DNA of 64,000 nt from Macrosoma leucophasiata. Its lineage: Eukaryota; Arthropoda; Insecta; Lepidoptera; Hedylidae. This document shows positions 52,131 through 63,214 of this stretch, in pieces; the first letter of the stretch is position 1, and each line of letters begins with the position of its first letter. The position numbers and the translations under genes are program-made. Below the pieces are notes generated by a model, which made no database searches, was not told the DNA's origin, and saw only the letters and a list, made by a program, of their open reading frames with translations. Where the stretch lies: the NCBI GenBank assembly GCA_036365455.1, contig JAWQUS010000030.1:18558001-18622000 (forward strand), in the 5' to 3' direction.

Positions 52131-55100
52131 ATGGAAGCGAAATTTAAAGTTCAAAGAGATTTACTTCTACGGATTACAAATGCATTTACTAATTTCAAAA
52201 AGTCCCCAAAGGAACGTATAAATGTTTCTTATTTAGAGACAAGATTAGAAACCTTAGAACAACTTTGGGTCAAGTTTACATGCAATCATGAATTCATCAT
52301 CAGTAATCTTGTAGAGCAAGATCTGCAAAAATCATCTTACATGCGTGATGGCGATTACGATAATGCTGAAGAAAAATATACTGATTATAAGGCTGAATTG
52401 AAGTCACACCTACACTTGTTAGAATCTCCAAAGACACAAGTAAAGGTCGACAGTAAATCATCATCATCATCTCATACGTCGATTAAATTGCCGAAAATAA
52501 CTATACCTACTTTCTCAGGAAACTACAATGAATGGCCTACGTTTAGAGATCTATTTGTTTCTCTAGTGCATTCAAATGAGTCGCTGGATGAGGTACAAAA
52601 ATTACATTACTTAAAGGGGTATTTAACCGGTGAGGCGGAGCAATTGATACGACAAATGCCTATAACATCAGCTAATTATAAACAGTGTTGGGATCAAATC
52701 GAAAAAAGGTTTAATAATAAAAAACATCTTTGTAACTGTATATTAAAGCGCTTGTTTGGTCAAATTTCTCTGAAAACTGAATCTTCAGCAGGTTTAAAAG
52801 AACTATTAGATAACACAAATGAATGTTTGCATGCTTTAAAAAATTTAGGTATTGATATTAGTAATTGGGATATTGTTGTCATTTACATTACAACTTTAAA
52901 ATTGGATACGGAATCTAGGAAATTGTGGGAAGTTAAAATTAGTGAATTTTCAGATACACTGCCTTCTTTAGATGATTTGCGTGAATTCTTAGAACAACGG
53001 TTTAGAGCCCTCGAATTCCTAGATACCAAGACAGTAAAGTTTTCTTCAAAAAATGTTAAAACGCTTCACGTTGCCACTCAATCTTGCTTATATTGCTCAG
53101 AATTTCACAAGTTATGTAATTGTAAAACTTTTGCAAATCAAAACGTCGATACGCGTCGTAACTTTGTAAAGGAAAATCGACTTTGTTACAATTGTTTAGG
53201 AGCTAATCACGCCGTATATTCATGCCGCCAGTCTACGAGATGCCGTATCTGCAATAAAAAACATCACAGTCTTTTACATCCCAAATGTATTCAAACATCG
53301 GTCAATAATAGTGAACAGACCGACGATGTCGTCACAGTTGCGACGACGTCCAATGCACAGTGTGAGACCGCTAAAGTCATATCATGCTTTTCGGATATTG
53401 AAAGCCAATCGTTATTGGCCACGGCCTTAATTAAGGTCGAAGCTACATCTGGGGCAACTATAGTATTAAGAGCCTTACTTGATCAGGGTTCTCAGGCTTC
53501 GTTTATAACGGAGTCAGCCGTCCAGTTGCTAGGTTTGAGAAAGGTTCCGATAAAAGCTGATATATCAAGGTTAGGCGACGAGGAGAGTGGTACTTTACCC
53601 TCTAAGGCAATGGTCACAGTTAAATTTCACTCTCGTCTTAACCATTCTATTGCATTGTCTACCAGGGCGTATGTTTTGAGCAAACTTACGTCGCTGCTTC
53701 CTGAAAAGAAAGTTTTTCATATTCCATTAACACTCTCAGCAACCGAATTGGCAGATCCATCTTATGGAGTGCCAAATAAAATCGACATGATTTTAGGGAC
53801 TGCCGTGTATAGCCAGATTTTATTGGAAGGTTTAATCAAGGGTCCCCCCGGGACACCCGTTGCGCAGCGTACCACACTCGGGTGGATCCTATCTGGTAGC
53901 ATACACGGACCAAATCATGCCGTTGCTGAGAAATGCCATTGTGCCATTGTTGGTTTGCATGTTCAAATTAATCATGACGATGATAATCAGTTGCTCAAAA
54001 GGTTCTGGGAATTGGAATCGGACTCCACTCAGCGTCGGAAATATTTGACCGACGAGGAGGAAAGGTGCGAGAAGATATTTTCGGACACTACTGCAAGGGA
54101 CTCTTTCGGACGTTATGTAGTCAGATTACCTTTTAAGTCGGAAGATCCTCAGTGCCGATATGGTGGTTCCGAAAACATAGCTCGCAAGCGTCTTATGGCT
54201 ATGGAGCGAAAGTTAAGTCGCAATCCAGAATTGAGAGCTGAATATTCAAATGTAATAAAAGAATATATTGAATTGGGTCATATGGAATATATTCCTATTA
54301 ACGAAATTGCTAATCCTGGGGTCGTCTACCTACCGCATCATGCCGTTCTAAGGAACGAAAGGGCTACAACTAAGTTAAGGGTCGTGTTCGATGCGTCTTG
54401 TCCAGGTTATAATGGCATATCATTAAATGATGATTTATTAGTAGGCCCTTCTCTTCAACCTGATCTGCGGCACATTGTTATGCGATGGCGTCGTCATCCA
54501 ATTTCGCTGGTTGCAGACATCATTAAAATGTACAGACAGGTTAAAGTTTTTCCAGAAGACGCTGAATATCAACGCCTTCTGTGGCGGGAGGGTCCGGACG
54601 CCGACATAAAACATCTGCGTTTAGTTCGGTTGACCTTTGGTACATCTTCAGCGCCTTACTTAGCAGTTAAGGCTTTGCAACAGGTAGCGCATGATGAGGG
54701 TAGCGAGTTTCCTTTAGTATCAGAGCGCGTGCTACAAGATTTCTACATGGACGATCTCATGACTGGATGCGAGTCCATTGCTGAAGGCCTAGAAATTTAC
54801 TACAGTATGAACAAAATGCTTGATCGCGGAGGCTTTCCACTTCAGAAGTGGTCTAGCAATAATAATAAGTTGTTAGAAGAAATTCAGAAAGGACAGGAAG
54901 AAATAAAGGATAGCTTAGCAATCAGAACAGACGAAATTCTAAAAATTTTAGGTTTAACATGGGTAAGAGATACAGATGAGTTTGTATACACAGTTAAACT
55001 TCCTCCGTTGGAAGCACCCGTGACCAAGCGTCAAGTGATTTCTGATATAGCTAAGTTGTACGATCCATTGGGATGGATCGCTCCTGTCATTATTACAGCT

Positions 55101-57296
55101 AAGATATTAATTAGGAAAATTTGGTTAGCTGGAATTTCATGGGACAGTGAGCTTCCTTCTCATCTTTTCCACGAGTGGAAAAACTTCCGTAGTCATCTTT
55201 GCGAACTTACTAATTTTCGCATCCCTCGTTGGTTAGGGTGTTACAAAGATTCGACTCTCGAACTGCAGGGGTTTTGCGATGCGTCTGATAATGCATATGC
55301 AGCCGTTGTGTATACAAGACTTCTAGATAAAGACGGCGTCGTTCGAGTGAGTCTGGTGTCTTCGAAGACAAAGGTGTGTCCCGTTAAGCAGGTGAGTATC
55401 CCACGACTTGAGTTGTGTGGTGCGGTATTACTTGTTAGATTGTTGTGTGAGGTCGCTGATACTTTACAAGTTGCCAAGGAAAACGTACATGCATGGACTG
55501 ACTCGTCCGTAGTTTTGTCGTGGCTCAGAAGTCATCCGAGCAGGTGGAAAACGTTCGTGGCAAACAGGGTGTCTGAGATACTTACACACACCGATACTCA
55601 CCAATGGTCACACGTCCAATCCAATGACAATCCCGCTGACTGTGCCTCTCGAGGCGTTCTTCCATCTGAATTAAGTGATTTGAAGCTCTGGAGGTCAGGT
55701 CCTAAATGGCTAAAAGAGAAAGAGATAAACTATAGTAAAGGTAAAATAAAGGAAACAGATTTAGAAGAACGAAAGGTAAAGATCAGTAGTAATGTACTTA
55801 CCTGTAACTCCGACGACATTCTTGTCAAATTTTCTTCTCTTACTAAACTTACCAGAGTCGTTGCGTATTGTAGAAGGTTTCTGCGATTGAGTTCTGAAAA
55901 TAAAGTTAAAACTAGTTGGCTAAATTCGTGGGAAATAAATGAAGCATTAAATGTTTGTATTAAAAGGTGTCAAAATCAATGTTTTAAAGAGGATATAGAT
56001 TCACTAAAGATATTAGGAAAAGCAAAAAAGAAAAGCAAACTTACTTCTTTAAATCCTTACTTGGACCAGGATGGAATCCTTAGGGTAGACGGTCGACTGC
56101 GTCATGCTAACATATCCGATACAATGAGGAATCCTATCCTCATTCCTCATAGGTCGCATTTTACGGAACTAATTATAGCACACGCCCATGCCCGCACAAT
56201 GCACGGGGGCCCACAATTAATGCTCAATTATTTGAGAACCAAGTATTGGATCGTTAACGCAAAGGGTCTGGTGAGGCAATTTGTGAGGAAGTGCGTAGTT
56301 TGTGTGCGTTATTCGGGGCAACCTATTCAGCAGCTTATGGGTCAATTACCGGAGGCAAGAGCAAATGCTTGCAGGCCTTTCGCAAGGAGTGGGGTGGATT
56401 ATGCTGGCCCTATTGGCATCAGACCGTCGAAGGGTCGAGGTTATCGCTCTATCAAGGGCTATATTTGTGTTTTCGTCTGTATGGCCACACGAGCTATCCA
56501 CTTGGAGGTTGTCAGTGACATGACGTCACAAGCGTTTCTGGCAGCTTTCAAGCGTTTTACGGCCAGACGAGGTCATTGCGTCGATCTTTGGAGCGATAAC
56601 GGCACCACCTTCGTCGGAGCTGACAGAGAGTTAAGAGGTTTATTCAGCCAAGAAAGGTCTACGATAGGTGCAGACATAGCAGACTGGTTAAGTAACAATG
56701 GCACCAACTGGCATTTCATACCTCCTCATTCTCCAAATTTTGGAGGGTTGTGGGAGGCGGGCGTGAAGTCCACCAAACACCACCTCAAACGAGTAATTGG
56801 TAACCACACGTTGACCTTTGAGGAGATGACGACAGTCCTCACACAAATTGAGGCCTGTCTAAACTCTCGACCCCTTTCTCAAATCAGTACTAACCCTGAC
56901 GATCCGTTTCCATTGACACCGGGACATTTTTTAGTTGGAGAACCCTTAGTGCTTCTTCCGGACAGTAATTTTGAAAATTCAAATATAGGTAGTTTAAGGA
57001 GATGGCATCTTTCTCAGCGTTTAGTACAAGAATTTTGGCGTAGATGGTCACATGAATATTTGACGCAGTTTTATCATAGGTATAAATGGTCTCATCAAAC
57101 TCCAGAACCAAATGTAGGTGATATAGTTTTAGTTAAGGAGAATGATCTCCCACCAGCTAGATGGTTATATGGTATTGTTACCGAAAAGCATTGTGGTCTG
57201 GATAGTTTGACACGTGTAGTTTCGTTGCGTTGTAAAAATTCTATCATAAAACGACCTGTATCAAAACTTATTGTACTGCCTGTGGAAAAATCATAA
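52131..57296 (+). CDS. BEL/Pao retrotransposon Gag-Pol polyprotein, intact
   Basis: One frame of 1721 residues codes for capsid and replication enzymes of an LTR retrotransposon (reverse transcription in cytoplasmic particles, then integration). The first ATG is at 52131 in good context (CAACATGG); the frame is open a little upstream. In order: coiled Gag with the DUF1759-like LPKITIPTFSGNYNEW (about 125-140), Cys/His knuckles (about 330-390), protease-like LLDQGSQASF (about 445), reverse transcriptase with YMDD at about 872, RNase H-like region (about 1050-1170), integrase zinc-binding HAHARTMHGG, then CVVC (about 1350-1390), and core residues D1423, D1489 and E1542. A DUF5641-like C-terminus has GDIVLVKENDLPPARW. 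No stop or frameshift. With matching LTRs it may be active. Confidence 0.95.
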   Translation: MEAKFKVQRDLLLRITNAFTNFKKSPKERINVSYLETRLETLEQLWVKFTCNHEFIISNLVEQDLQKSSYMRDGDYDNAEEKYTDYKAELKSHLHLLESPKTQVKVDSKSSSSSHTSIKLPKITIPTFSGNYNEWPTFRDLFVSLVHSNESLDEVQKLHYLKGYLTGEAEQLIRQMPITSANYKQCWDQIEKRFNNKKHLCNCILKRLFGQISLKTESSAGLKELLDNTNECLHALKNLGIDISNWDIVVIYITTLKLDTESRKLWEVKISEFSDTLPSLDDLREFLEQRFRALEFLDTKTVKFSSKNVKTLHVATQSCLYCSEFHKLCNCKTFANQNVDTRRNFVKENRLCYNCLGANHAVYSCRQSTRCRICNKKHHSLLHPKCIQTSVNNSEQTDDVVTVATTSNAQCETAKVISCFSDIESQSLLATALIKVEATSGATIVLRALLDQGSQASFITESAVQLLGLRKVPIKADISRLGDEESGTLPSKAMVTVKFHSRLNHSIALSTRAYVLSKLTSLLPEKKVFHIPLTLSATELADPSYGVPNKIDMILGTAVYSQILLEGLIKGPPGTPVAQRTTLGWILSGSIHGPNHAVAEKCHCAIVGLHVQINHDDDNQLLKRFWELESDSTQRRKYLTDEEERCEKIFSDTTARDSFGRYVVRLPFKSEDPQCRYGGSENIARKRLMAMERKLSRNPELRAEYSNVIKEYIELGHMEYIPINEIANPGVVYLPHHAVLRNERATTKLRVVFDASCPGYNGISLNDDLLVGPSLQPDLRHIVMRWRRHPISLVADIIKMYRQVKVFPEDAEYQRLLWREGPDADIKHLRLVRLTFGTSSAPYLAVKALQQVAHDEGSEFPLVSERVLQDFYMDDLMTGCESIAEGLEIYYSMNKMLDRGGFPLQKWSSNNNKLLEEIQKGQEEIKDSLAIRTDEILKILGLTWVRDTDEFVYTVKLPPLEAPVTKRQVISDIAKLYDPLGWIAPVIITAKILIRKIWLAGISWDSELPSHLFHEWKNFRSHLCELTNFRIPRWLGCYKDSTLELQGFCDASDNAYAAVVYTRLLDKDGVVRVSLVSSKTKVCPVKQVSIPRLELCGAVLLVRLLCEVADTLQVAKENVHAWTDSSVVLSWLRSHPSRWKTFVANRVSEILTHTDTHQWSHVQSNDNPADCASRGVLPSELSDLKLWRSGPKWLKEKEINYSKGKIKETDLEERKVKISSNVLTCNSDDILVKFSSLTKLTRVVAYCRRFLRLSSENKVKTSWLNSWEINEALNVCIKRCQNQCFKEDIDSLKILGKAKKKSKLTSLNPYLDQDGILRVDGRLRHANISDTMRNPILIPHRSHFTELIIAHAHARTMHGGPQLMLNYLRTKYWIVNAKGLVRQFVRKCVVCVRYSGQPIQQLMGQLPEARANACRPFARSGVDYAGPIGIRPSKGRGYRSIKGYICVFVCMATRAIHLEVVSDMTSQAFLAAFKRFTARRGHCVDLWSDNGTTFVGADRELRGLFSQERSTIGADIADWLSNNGTNWHFIPPHSPNFGGLWEAGVKSTKHHLKRVIGNHTLTFEEMTTVLTQIEACLNSRPLSQISTNPDDPFPLTPGHFLVGEPLVLLPDSNFENSNIGSLRRWHLSQRLVQEFWRRWSHEYLTQFYHRYKWSHQTPEPNVGDIVLVKENDLPPARWLYGIVTEKHCGLDSLTRVVSLRCKNSIIKRPVSKLIVLPVEKS

Positions 57297-57551
57297 GATG
57301 TAGTGTGTTTTTGTTGTTTTCTATATGATTTTTTATAGTATTGTGTTTTGAGTTACATTGTACAACCTTTGTTTTTGTGTAAATTAAACTATACAGTCCA
57401 TTGTTCTGTTGTTAATTTGTACTTGTCTATAGCTATTTACTATGCTGTAAATTGTTTCACATTCCCTCACGGTGGGCGGCTAACTTAGATTGTTTTAAAT
57501 GTGAAGAACTTATGTATTATGGACACTATAGGCTGTCCATGGTGGGCGGAA
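57297..57551 (+). other. BEL/Pao 3' untranslated region with polypurine tract
   Basis: 255 bp between the stop and the 3' LTR. The last 11 bases (GGTGGGCGGAA) are purine-rich and abut the LTR, fitting a polypurine tract. A near copy (GGTGGGCGGCT) lies at about 57472. Confidence 0.65.
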
Positions 57552-57755
57552 TGTTAAGTCTTGTATAAAAGATTCTCAATAGTGTGGTTCAGCTATGTAA
57601 ATCTAGATGGCGCTGTACCATTTCACTGAGATCTTTGCATTACGCTGTAGAGATTCTTTAAGCTCTACATGAGTATATGTGTTTGGTTCTAATAAATTGT
57701 CTTTCGCTGTGAGAACGTTGTTTACATTTGGGAGGATATCTTGGGATCCTGAACA
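57552..57755 (+). mobile_element. BEL/Pao 3' LTR
   Basis: 204 bp, the same sequence as the 5' LTR by eye. It is followed directly by LINE-A sequence (TTCTTTCTATATGCCCG). Confidence 0.92.
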
Positions 57756-58409
57756 TTCTTTCTATATGCCCGAACCATCGGAGCATGCCTTTTTTCATTT
57801 TTACACCGATACTATCATTCACACAAAGCCTCTTTCTTACATCTTCATTACGAACGCGATCGGTGAGTGATACACCGCAGATCTTGCGCATGATCTCATC
57901 TCGACCGCGTTCAACTTACTTTTGTGCTCTTTCCTGCATCCCCAGCTCTCGCTTCCATATAAAAGCGTTGGAGTAAGTGCAGCATTATGTACGGCTAGTC
58001 GAGCCCGCTGGCTGAGATGTTTAGATTCTAGCAGCTTACCCAACGCTCCATTCACGCAATTCCCAGCAAGCACTCTTCTTTCTATGTCAGTGGTGTACCT
58101 ACCATCCTTGCTAAAAGCACATCCAAGATATACAATTTCATCCACCTGTTCTAACACTGCATCATCTACTACTACCCTTGCATTTGTTCCTAATATTCTT
58201 GCCGCTAAATGGTAGTGTTCTGGTCAGGTGGTAATGTACGGCCCTGTGATTTCCGGCACAGATGCATAACACCTTAGGCCTCAGGAGTGGTAACGCATCC
58301 GCATTTTGTCCTTGGACTTTGTGTGGGGTGTCTATAGGCTGCAGTCTTCACTTAACATCAATGTGAACTGTATGCTTGTTTGCCACTTCCATTACATAAA
58401 AAAAGTGAA

Positions 58410-59830
58410 ACGAAATCGTTGCGAAACGTTAGATTTCCAATAAAGAGTTTTGAATCGTTTGTCGGTAAAATGAACGGGTACGTGAAATTCTGCACGTTGG
58501 CACAAAAGTGCATTCCAACTTGTACTTGATATATTTTAAGCCGTCAAGACACGGGAAACTGCCGGCGGCAAATGAACAATTGAAATCAAATTAACATATT
58601 TTCTCGCGAGCTGACTGGTTAAAATGACGAACCTACCTATTCGGCTATCGATTGATCCACCAAAATAATCTATAACAACCGATAACAATAAAAAAAACTT
58701 CCATCAACAGATGTTCAAAGCATAAAAATACGAAGCCATGCATCATTACATAATTATAATAACAGTTCTCAATACATTATCATTCGATTTTAAATCGTAT
58801 CTCCCTTGAGATTATTGATAAACAAACAAACTTCGTATGACTCTAGCACTTATTTTAATGTAGTTAAGTTACAAATTGTTTTGTATGTAGTTATTTTATA
58901 TACTAGCATTATTCTAATCTTGCATATTAAATAGTCGTGATTGTACTGCATAGTTTAAAACGACCTTCAAATCCTCACGCTTGTACAATCGTGATTACAA
59001 GTGCTTATGCCCTTTGTACTTAGCTACACGTATTAAAGATTGATTAGTTCCTTTTATAAATCGTTCGCTAGTTAATATGCCTGTTTGCTTATTATGAAAA
59101 CTTTTAATAATAAAGAATGATCAAGTGGTATTTAAAAAAAAAAATTTTTTTTCATAAATTATTTCTACTTATTAGAACAACTTATACTATTTTTTAGAAC
59201 GAATGCTGTCAGTAAACAATTTAGAATTATTATTATATTATTATGACAACGATTAACGAGCATAAAGTTTAATTTAATCACAATATAAATACTACAGGCT
59301 TAGATATTATTTAGAGGTTACATTGTAGATGTGTTTTAGGTACTAAGATTTTGGTACACCCATGTCAGCCAATTAGTTCGAATAACCCTGTATTAATTGG
59401 TAAACCTTTAGTATTTTTTCATAAATGCGCGTATTTAACGCGCTTTTCTGAAAATCTTGATATACAAATAAGTTTGTGACGCTGATATTTCAGCGTTGAC
59501 AGAGAGCATGATGCTAAAATCACCGGAATATAAAATCTCCTTCAAAATATTGTATATTCACGGCATAATAGGCAAAAAAAAAATCCATATGATGATACTA
59601 TAAGACGACTTCGAGAGTGTTTCTCTAATTAAATTAAATGTGTGTTAATGTATTATCCACGAAAGTATCCAAACTATGAAAATTGGGAGATTAGCAATTT
59701 TGGGTAAACCAACTTTAGCGAGTTTCTAGGCTCGCTGCCAAATCGTATGCATTACCAAAGATAACCTTATATTTAAGACGATATCGAATTCAGTTATACT
59801 TAAGTACATACATACTATTTTAATAAGCAA
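58410..59830. other. AT-rich DNA, nothing recognised
   Basis: No frame, RNA or clear element in this 1.4 kb. Confidence 0.5.
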
Positions 59831-59834
59831 GTTA

Positions 59835-60092
59835 TCTATGTATATAAAAATGCAACCCGTTTCCTTTGGTCACGGCATCACGCGTGAATGGCTGGACCGA
59901 TTTGGCTAATTTTGGTTTTGAATGCTTTTTGGAAGTCTAGGGAAGGTTTAAAAGGTAAAAAAATATGAAGAAATTGAAGGGAAACAGTAAAAACATTTTT
60001 GTTTTATTTTTCCATACAAATAGTCCGTATCTATCAAACCTTTGACACATTATTTCATTCTGAGGCAATACGAAGTTTGCCGGGTCAGCTAG
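59835..60092 (+). mobile_element. Non-autonomous Helitron-like element, 258 bp
   Basis: TCTATGTATATAAAAATGCA after A, ending CCGGGTCAGCTAG before T. Same family as 12972-13227 and the fragment at 1-30. Confidence 0.7.
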
Positions 60093-60099
60093 TAAAAAA

Positions 60100-60199
60100 T
60101 AAAAATAAAAAATACTTACACTCACAGCTAACTACTACTACTACTACTAGGTATAAACCTGTGTCGTGGGTGCCGTTGTATACACACAACTGCTTTATG
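60100..60199 (-). repeat. SINE-T, truncated, with (TAC)n
   Basis: AAAAATACTTACACTCACAG, an ACTACTACTACTACTACTA run, then GTGTCGTGGGTGCCGTTGTA. Confidence 0.6.
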
Positions 60200-60485
60200 C
60201 TGGTGGTAGAGCTCCAGTGACGGAGCTCGCGGGCGTACTCACCACCGCATTACCTAATATACTTGCCGCTAAATGGTAGTGTTCAGCACTATCGTGTTCC
60301 GGTCAGGTGGTAATTTACGGCCCTGTAATTTCCGGCACAGAGGCATAACACCTTAGGCCTCAGGAGTGGTAACGCATCTGCATTCTGACCTTGGTCTTTG
60401 TGTGGGTGTCTATAGGCTGCAGTCATCACTTAACATCAATGTGAACTGCATGCTTGTTTGACACTTCTATCACATAAGAAAAAAC
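60200..60485 (+). repeat. SINE-M copy, full-length
   Basis: CTGGTGGTAGAGCTCCAGTG to CTATCACATAAGAAAAAA. Confidence 0.85.
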
Positions 60486-60845
60486 AAGCCGCTAAAGTTT
60501 CATTCACATCCGATTGGAATATTGATTCGGAAAATCGTAAGGGACAAATATTTATTTTCAAAACCCCTCACTGCCATACACACAACAAACCCACCAAAGT
60601 TTTATCGTTATCGGGTCAAAGGTTTAGGAAAGCTTTAATATAGGGAAAACAAATAAAAACAACTTGAAGCGTAACCATATATATTTTTGCATTTTTCTGA
60701 GCAGAGTACACATGGGTGAATATTCGTTATACAAGGAGTTAATAGATTGATAAATTCCCGTACATATTGTAAAGTAAGCATAGTAAGTATTCGGAATTTC
60801 ACGTCAGCTGAATGTGCATCGGCCGGCGGCATCTCAAACTTGTAC

Positions 60846-61355
60846 AAAAGGAGATGTTGCAAAAATGTATGGACCTCCGGCCATGTATTGTACACAATAT
60901 CATTAACAGGCAAAATCAATATAAAAACGTTTTATTACTGCATACATTCACTTATTTAGCTTTGTTTGCAGTTACAAAATATTATTTGCAGTTAGAATTG
61001 CAACTCAAACCAACATTGCGAATATGGCGGGCGATGTCATTTTGACATTTTCATTTTTTAAATTGTTTTTTGTACTTGGAGAAAAAAGTAATATTTTCTA
61101 AATACTATCGAAATCGATTGCATGTGTTAATACTAAGAACTTAAACTAATCGATTTCCAATTTAAAGAAGCGTCGGCTGTATCGCCGCCATGAATATGGT
61201 TAAAAATGATAAAATCGTTTGAATTAAATGTGGTAGTAACTCTAAAATATATTCTTGAATTAATTAATTGTATTTTTTCGAATTCTTCTTCAATTGACCC
61301 GTTTTTTGAGGACGTGTACGAACTAGAGCCGAGCTCGCAACATCTCCTTTCTCAA
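60846..61355. mobile_element. TIR element, second copy of the 31265 family
   Basis: AAAGGAGATGTTGC at the left and GCAACATCTCCTTT at the right. About 510 bp, without the SINE-M found in the other copy. The nearby text is otherwise AT-rich and non-coding. Confidence 0.75.
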
Positions 61356-61734
61356 AATAACCAACCAACTTCTCAAACTACCAGCTCTGTGTTATAGAAT
61401 AACGTCGTACTTTTGTGTACTCGTAATTCAAGTACGTATATGCAGAAACTTTTGCACGCAGGTGTGAGCCGTAGTGCTATTTCAAACTGAAACAATATTG
61501 TGTATTGGCAAAGGCCTGGATAAGTCAGTGACGGCAACAAAACGAGCATGCAGCATTTTAATATCGTGTCGAAATAGACAAATATTTCTAAACTAGTACT
61601 AAATTGTGTTGCTTCGAAAACGGCATGTAAAAACAAAATGTGCGAACATTTTGTTTTTTGAGATGGAAATTAACAAATGATTATTATTAACTGAATCAGT
61701 TTGCGTTGGCAGATATCTATTAGGAACATCATCA

Positions 61735-61930
61735 TCACATCGCTCCAGCGAAAACACGTCCACTGGTGGACAAATCCTTGCCCAGAGACGGCCAAAACTG
61801 TAATTTTCGTCAATAGGGGATGAAAGGCTATAATCGCCACGCTTGGCAGGCGGATTGGCGATCGCAAAGGCGATAGTTCGTTGGCGGGACGCTGCTGCCC
61901 ATCTCGCATTATTATATTTACTGCCGCCCA
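61735..61930 (-). repeat. Repeat F copy, longest
   Basis: Contains GAAAACACGTCCACTGGTGG, GGCTATAATCGCCACGCTTG and GGGACGCTGCTGCCCATCTC. The minus frame (PPAKRGDYSLSSP) resembles the 21140-21270 frame (HAKRGNYGILFPYD). Confidence 0.55.
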
Positions 61931-62036
61931 ATTAGAATGGTTTGGCCGCCATTATACAGTTGACTATTGATAGAAACATGAATCGGCGAAAATTTATTTC
62001 AACATTTTACCCTGAGTTTATTTATATGATTTCCAG

Positions 62037-62114
62037 AGAATACAAAGCAATCGCAAAACAACATTGGAATTATATTGTGAGAATGCGATCAAAATCTACT
62101 TCGACATTGATGCG
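62037..62114 (+). other. Exon-like 78-bp segment
   Basis: It is bounded by TATATGATTTCCAG and GCG|GTAAGA, good acceptor and donor sequences, and is open in phase 0 for 26 codons (RIQSNRKTTLELYCENAI...). No family recognised and no neighbouring exons found, so it may be chance. Confidence 0.25.
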
Positions 62115-62601
62115 GTAAGACACAATTACATAAAACTTTTTAGCGATTTTTCTGGGGATGTATAATGCTTCAATAACTTTATGATTCTCATATTTATGGG
62201 AAATATATCTCGGTAGGTGTTCTAATTACGAATATTTTCAAAGGTATGACAATGCTCCACTGACTTTGGAGGAGTTCTGCCTGTTCTTTCTCAATCAATA
62301 ACAGACCGTTTTAGGGTTTACAACCTTTTGTTTGTACCCTAAAAGGAATAACTTATGATACGTGGGTTTTTAGAAGTATTAACACGTGATAATAATTTCT
62401 GCATTTAACTCGAAATAAATAATGAAGATTAAGTCAATTTCTTATAAGAATTTTGTGCGCGAGCGTACCTGTTCATCAACTACTTTGAACTAAGCTAAGT
62501 CAAGTACAGTCGCTGACTTATGTAAGTTGAATGATGAAGTGGCAAAAGGCTATTGTTATACACTTGTGTACTTACTACTTATGTGTACTAAAGTTCTTTA
62601 A

Positions 62602-62893
62602 TTTTTTTTTTTTTTTTGTGTAATTGAAGTGGCTAACAAGCATGCAGTTCACATTGATGTTAAGTGATGACTGCAGCCTATAGACACCCAAACAAAGACC
62701 AAGGTCAAAATGCAAATGCGTTACCACTCCTGAGGCCTAAGGTGCTATGCCTCTGTGCCGGAAATTACAGGGCCGTACATTACCACCTGACCGGAACACG
62801 ATAGTGCTGAACACAACCATTTAGCGGCAAGTAAATCAGGTAATGCGGTGGTGCCTACGCCCGCGAGCTCCGTCACTGGAGCTCTACCACCAG
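62602..62893 (-). repeat. SINE-M copy, full-length
   Basis: TTTTTTTTTTGTGTAATTGAAG to GGAGCTCTACCACCAGT. Confidence 0.85.
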
Positions 62894-63079
62894 TAAAAAA
62901 CTTTAATGCACTTAAGTTGTGTATTCAACTAGGTTTTAAGGTGCTGGTTTTATATTTATGTTATTTTGAGGCACCAGTTGGTCCTCACAATAATTACGGA
63001 ACGAGCGGTCGTCAAGGCGGTCAGCGGGCAAAGATACCTACCACGAACGGGTGGGCTAATCCATTCTACGAAAAAGTTT

Positions 63080-63165
63080 GAAAAAAAAAATTGACTTCAG
63101 TGACCACTGGCTAAATAGCCCAGTTGCTCTACTTACTAAGCTATCGGGGGCCCACAACCGAGCGT
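63080..63165 (-). repeat. tRNA-like remnant
   Basis: On the minus strand CCCCCGATAGCTTAGTAAGT then AGAGCAACTGGGCTATTTAG resembles a tRNA D arm and anticodon arm, followed by GAAGTCAATTTTT as in the 22.9-kb repeats. Confidence 0.4.
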
Positions 63166-63214
63166 CGAATTTTTCTACATAAATGTATCCCACAAATTAA
63201 AGTGTTCCTCGCCT

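Larger units (their letters stand above)
51293..58188 (-). mobile_element. LINE-A 3' end, middle layer, split by BEL/Pao
   Basis: LINE parts 58188-57756 and 51544-51293 read as one on the minus strand. The first has YLGCAFSKDGRYTTDIERRV, ALTPTLLYGSESW, then GMLRWFGHIERM. The second has RPRLTYHDQIGRVLSDGG and RNRRACM. This is the C-terminal end of an insect non-LTR polymerase, with frame faults, and a (CATA)n tail. About 685 bp remain. CCTAATATT flanks it as a 9-bp target duplication. Confidence 0.82.
51236..58404 (+). repeat. SINE-M, outer shell of a three-layer nest
   Basis: The head part 51236-51292 (AGCTCCAGTGACGGAGTTCG ... ATTACCTAATATT) and the tail part 58189-58404 (CCTAATATTCTTGCCGCTAA ... 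CATTACATAAAAAAA) are one SINE separated by 6.9 kb. CCTAATATT is duplicated at 51284-51292 and 58189-58197. Confidence 0.85.

Noticed and set aside
53860..57111. Short frames overlapping the BEL/Pao coding region on both strands
   Set aside because: They are shadows of the 1721-codon frame with no independent motifs.
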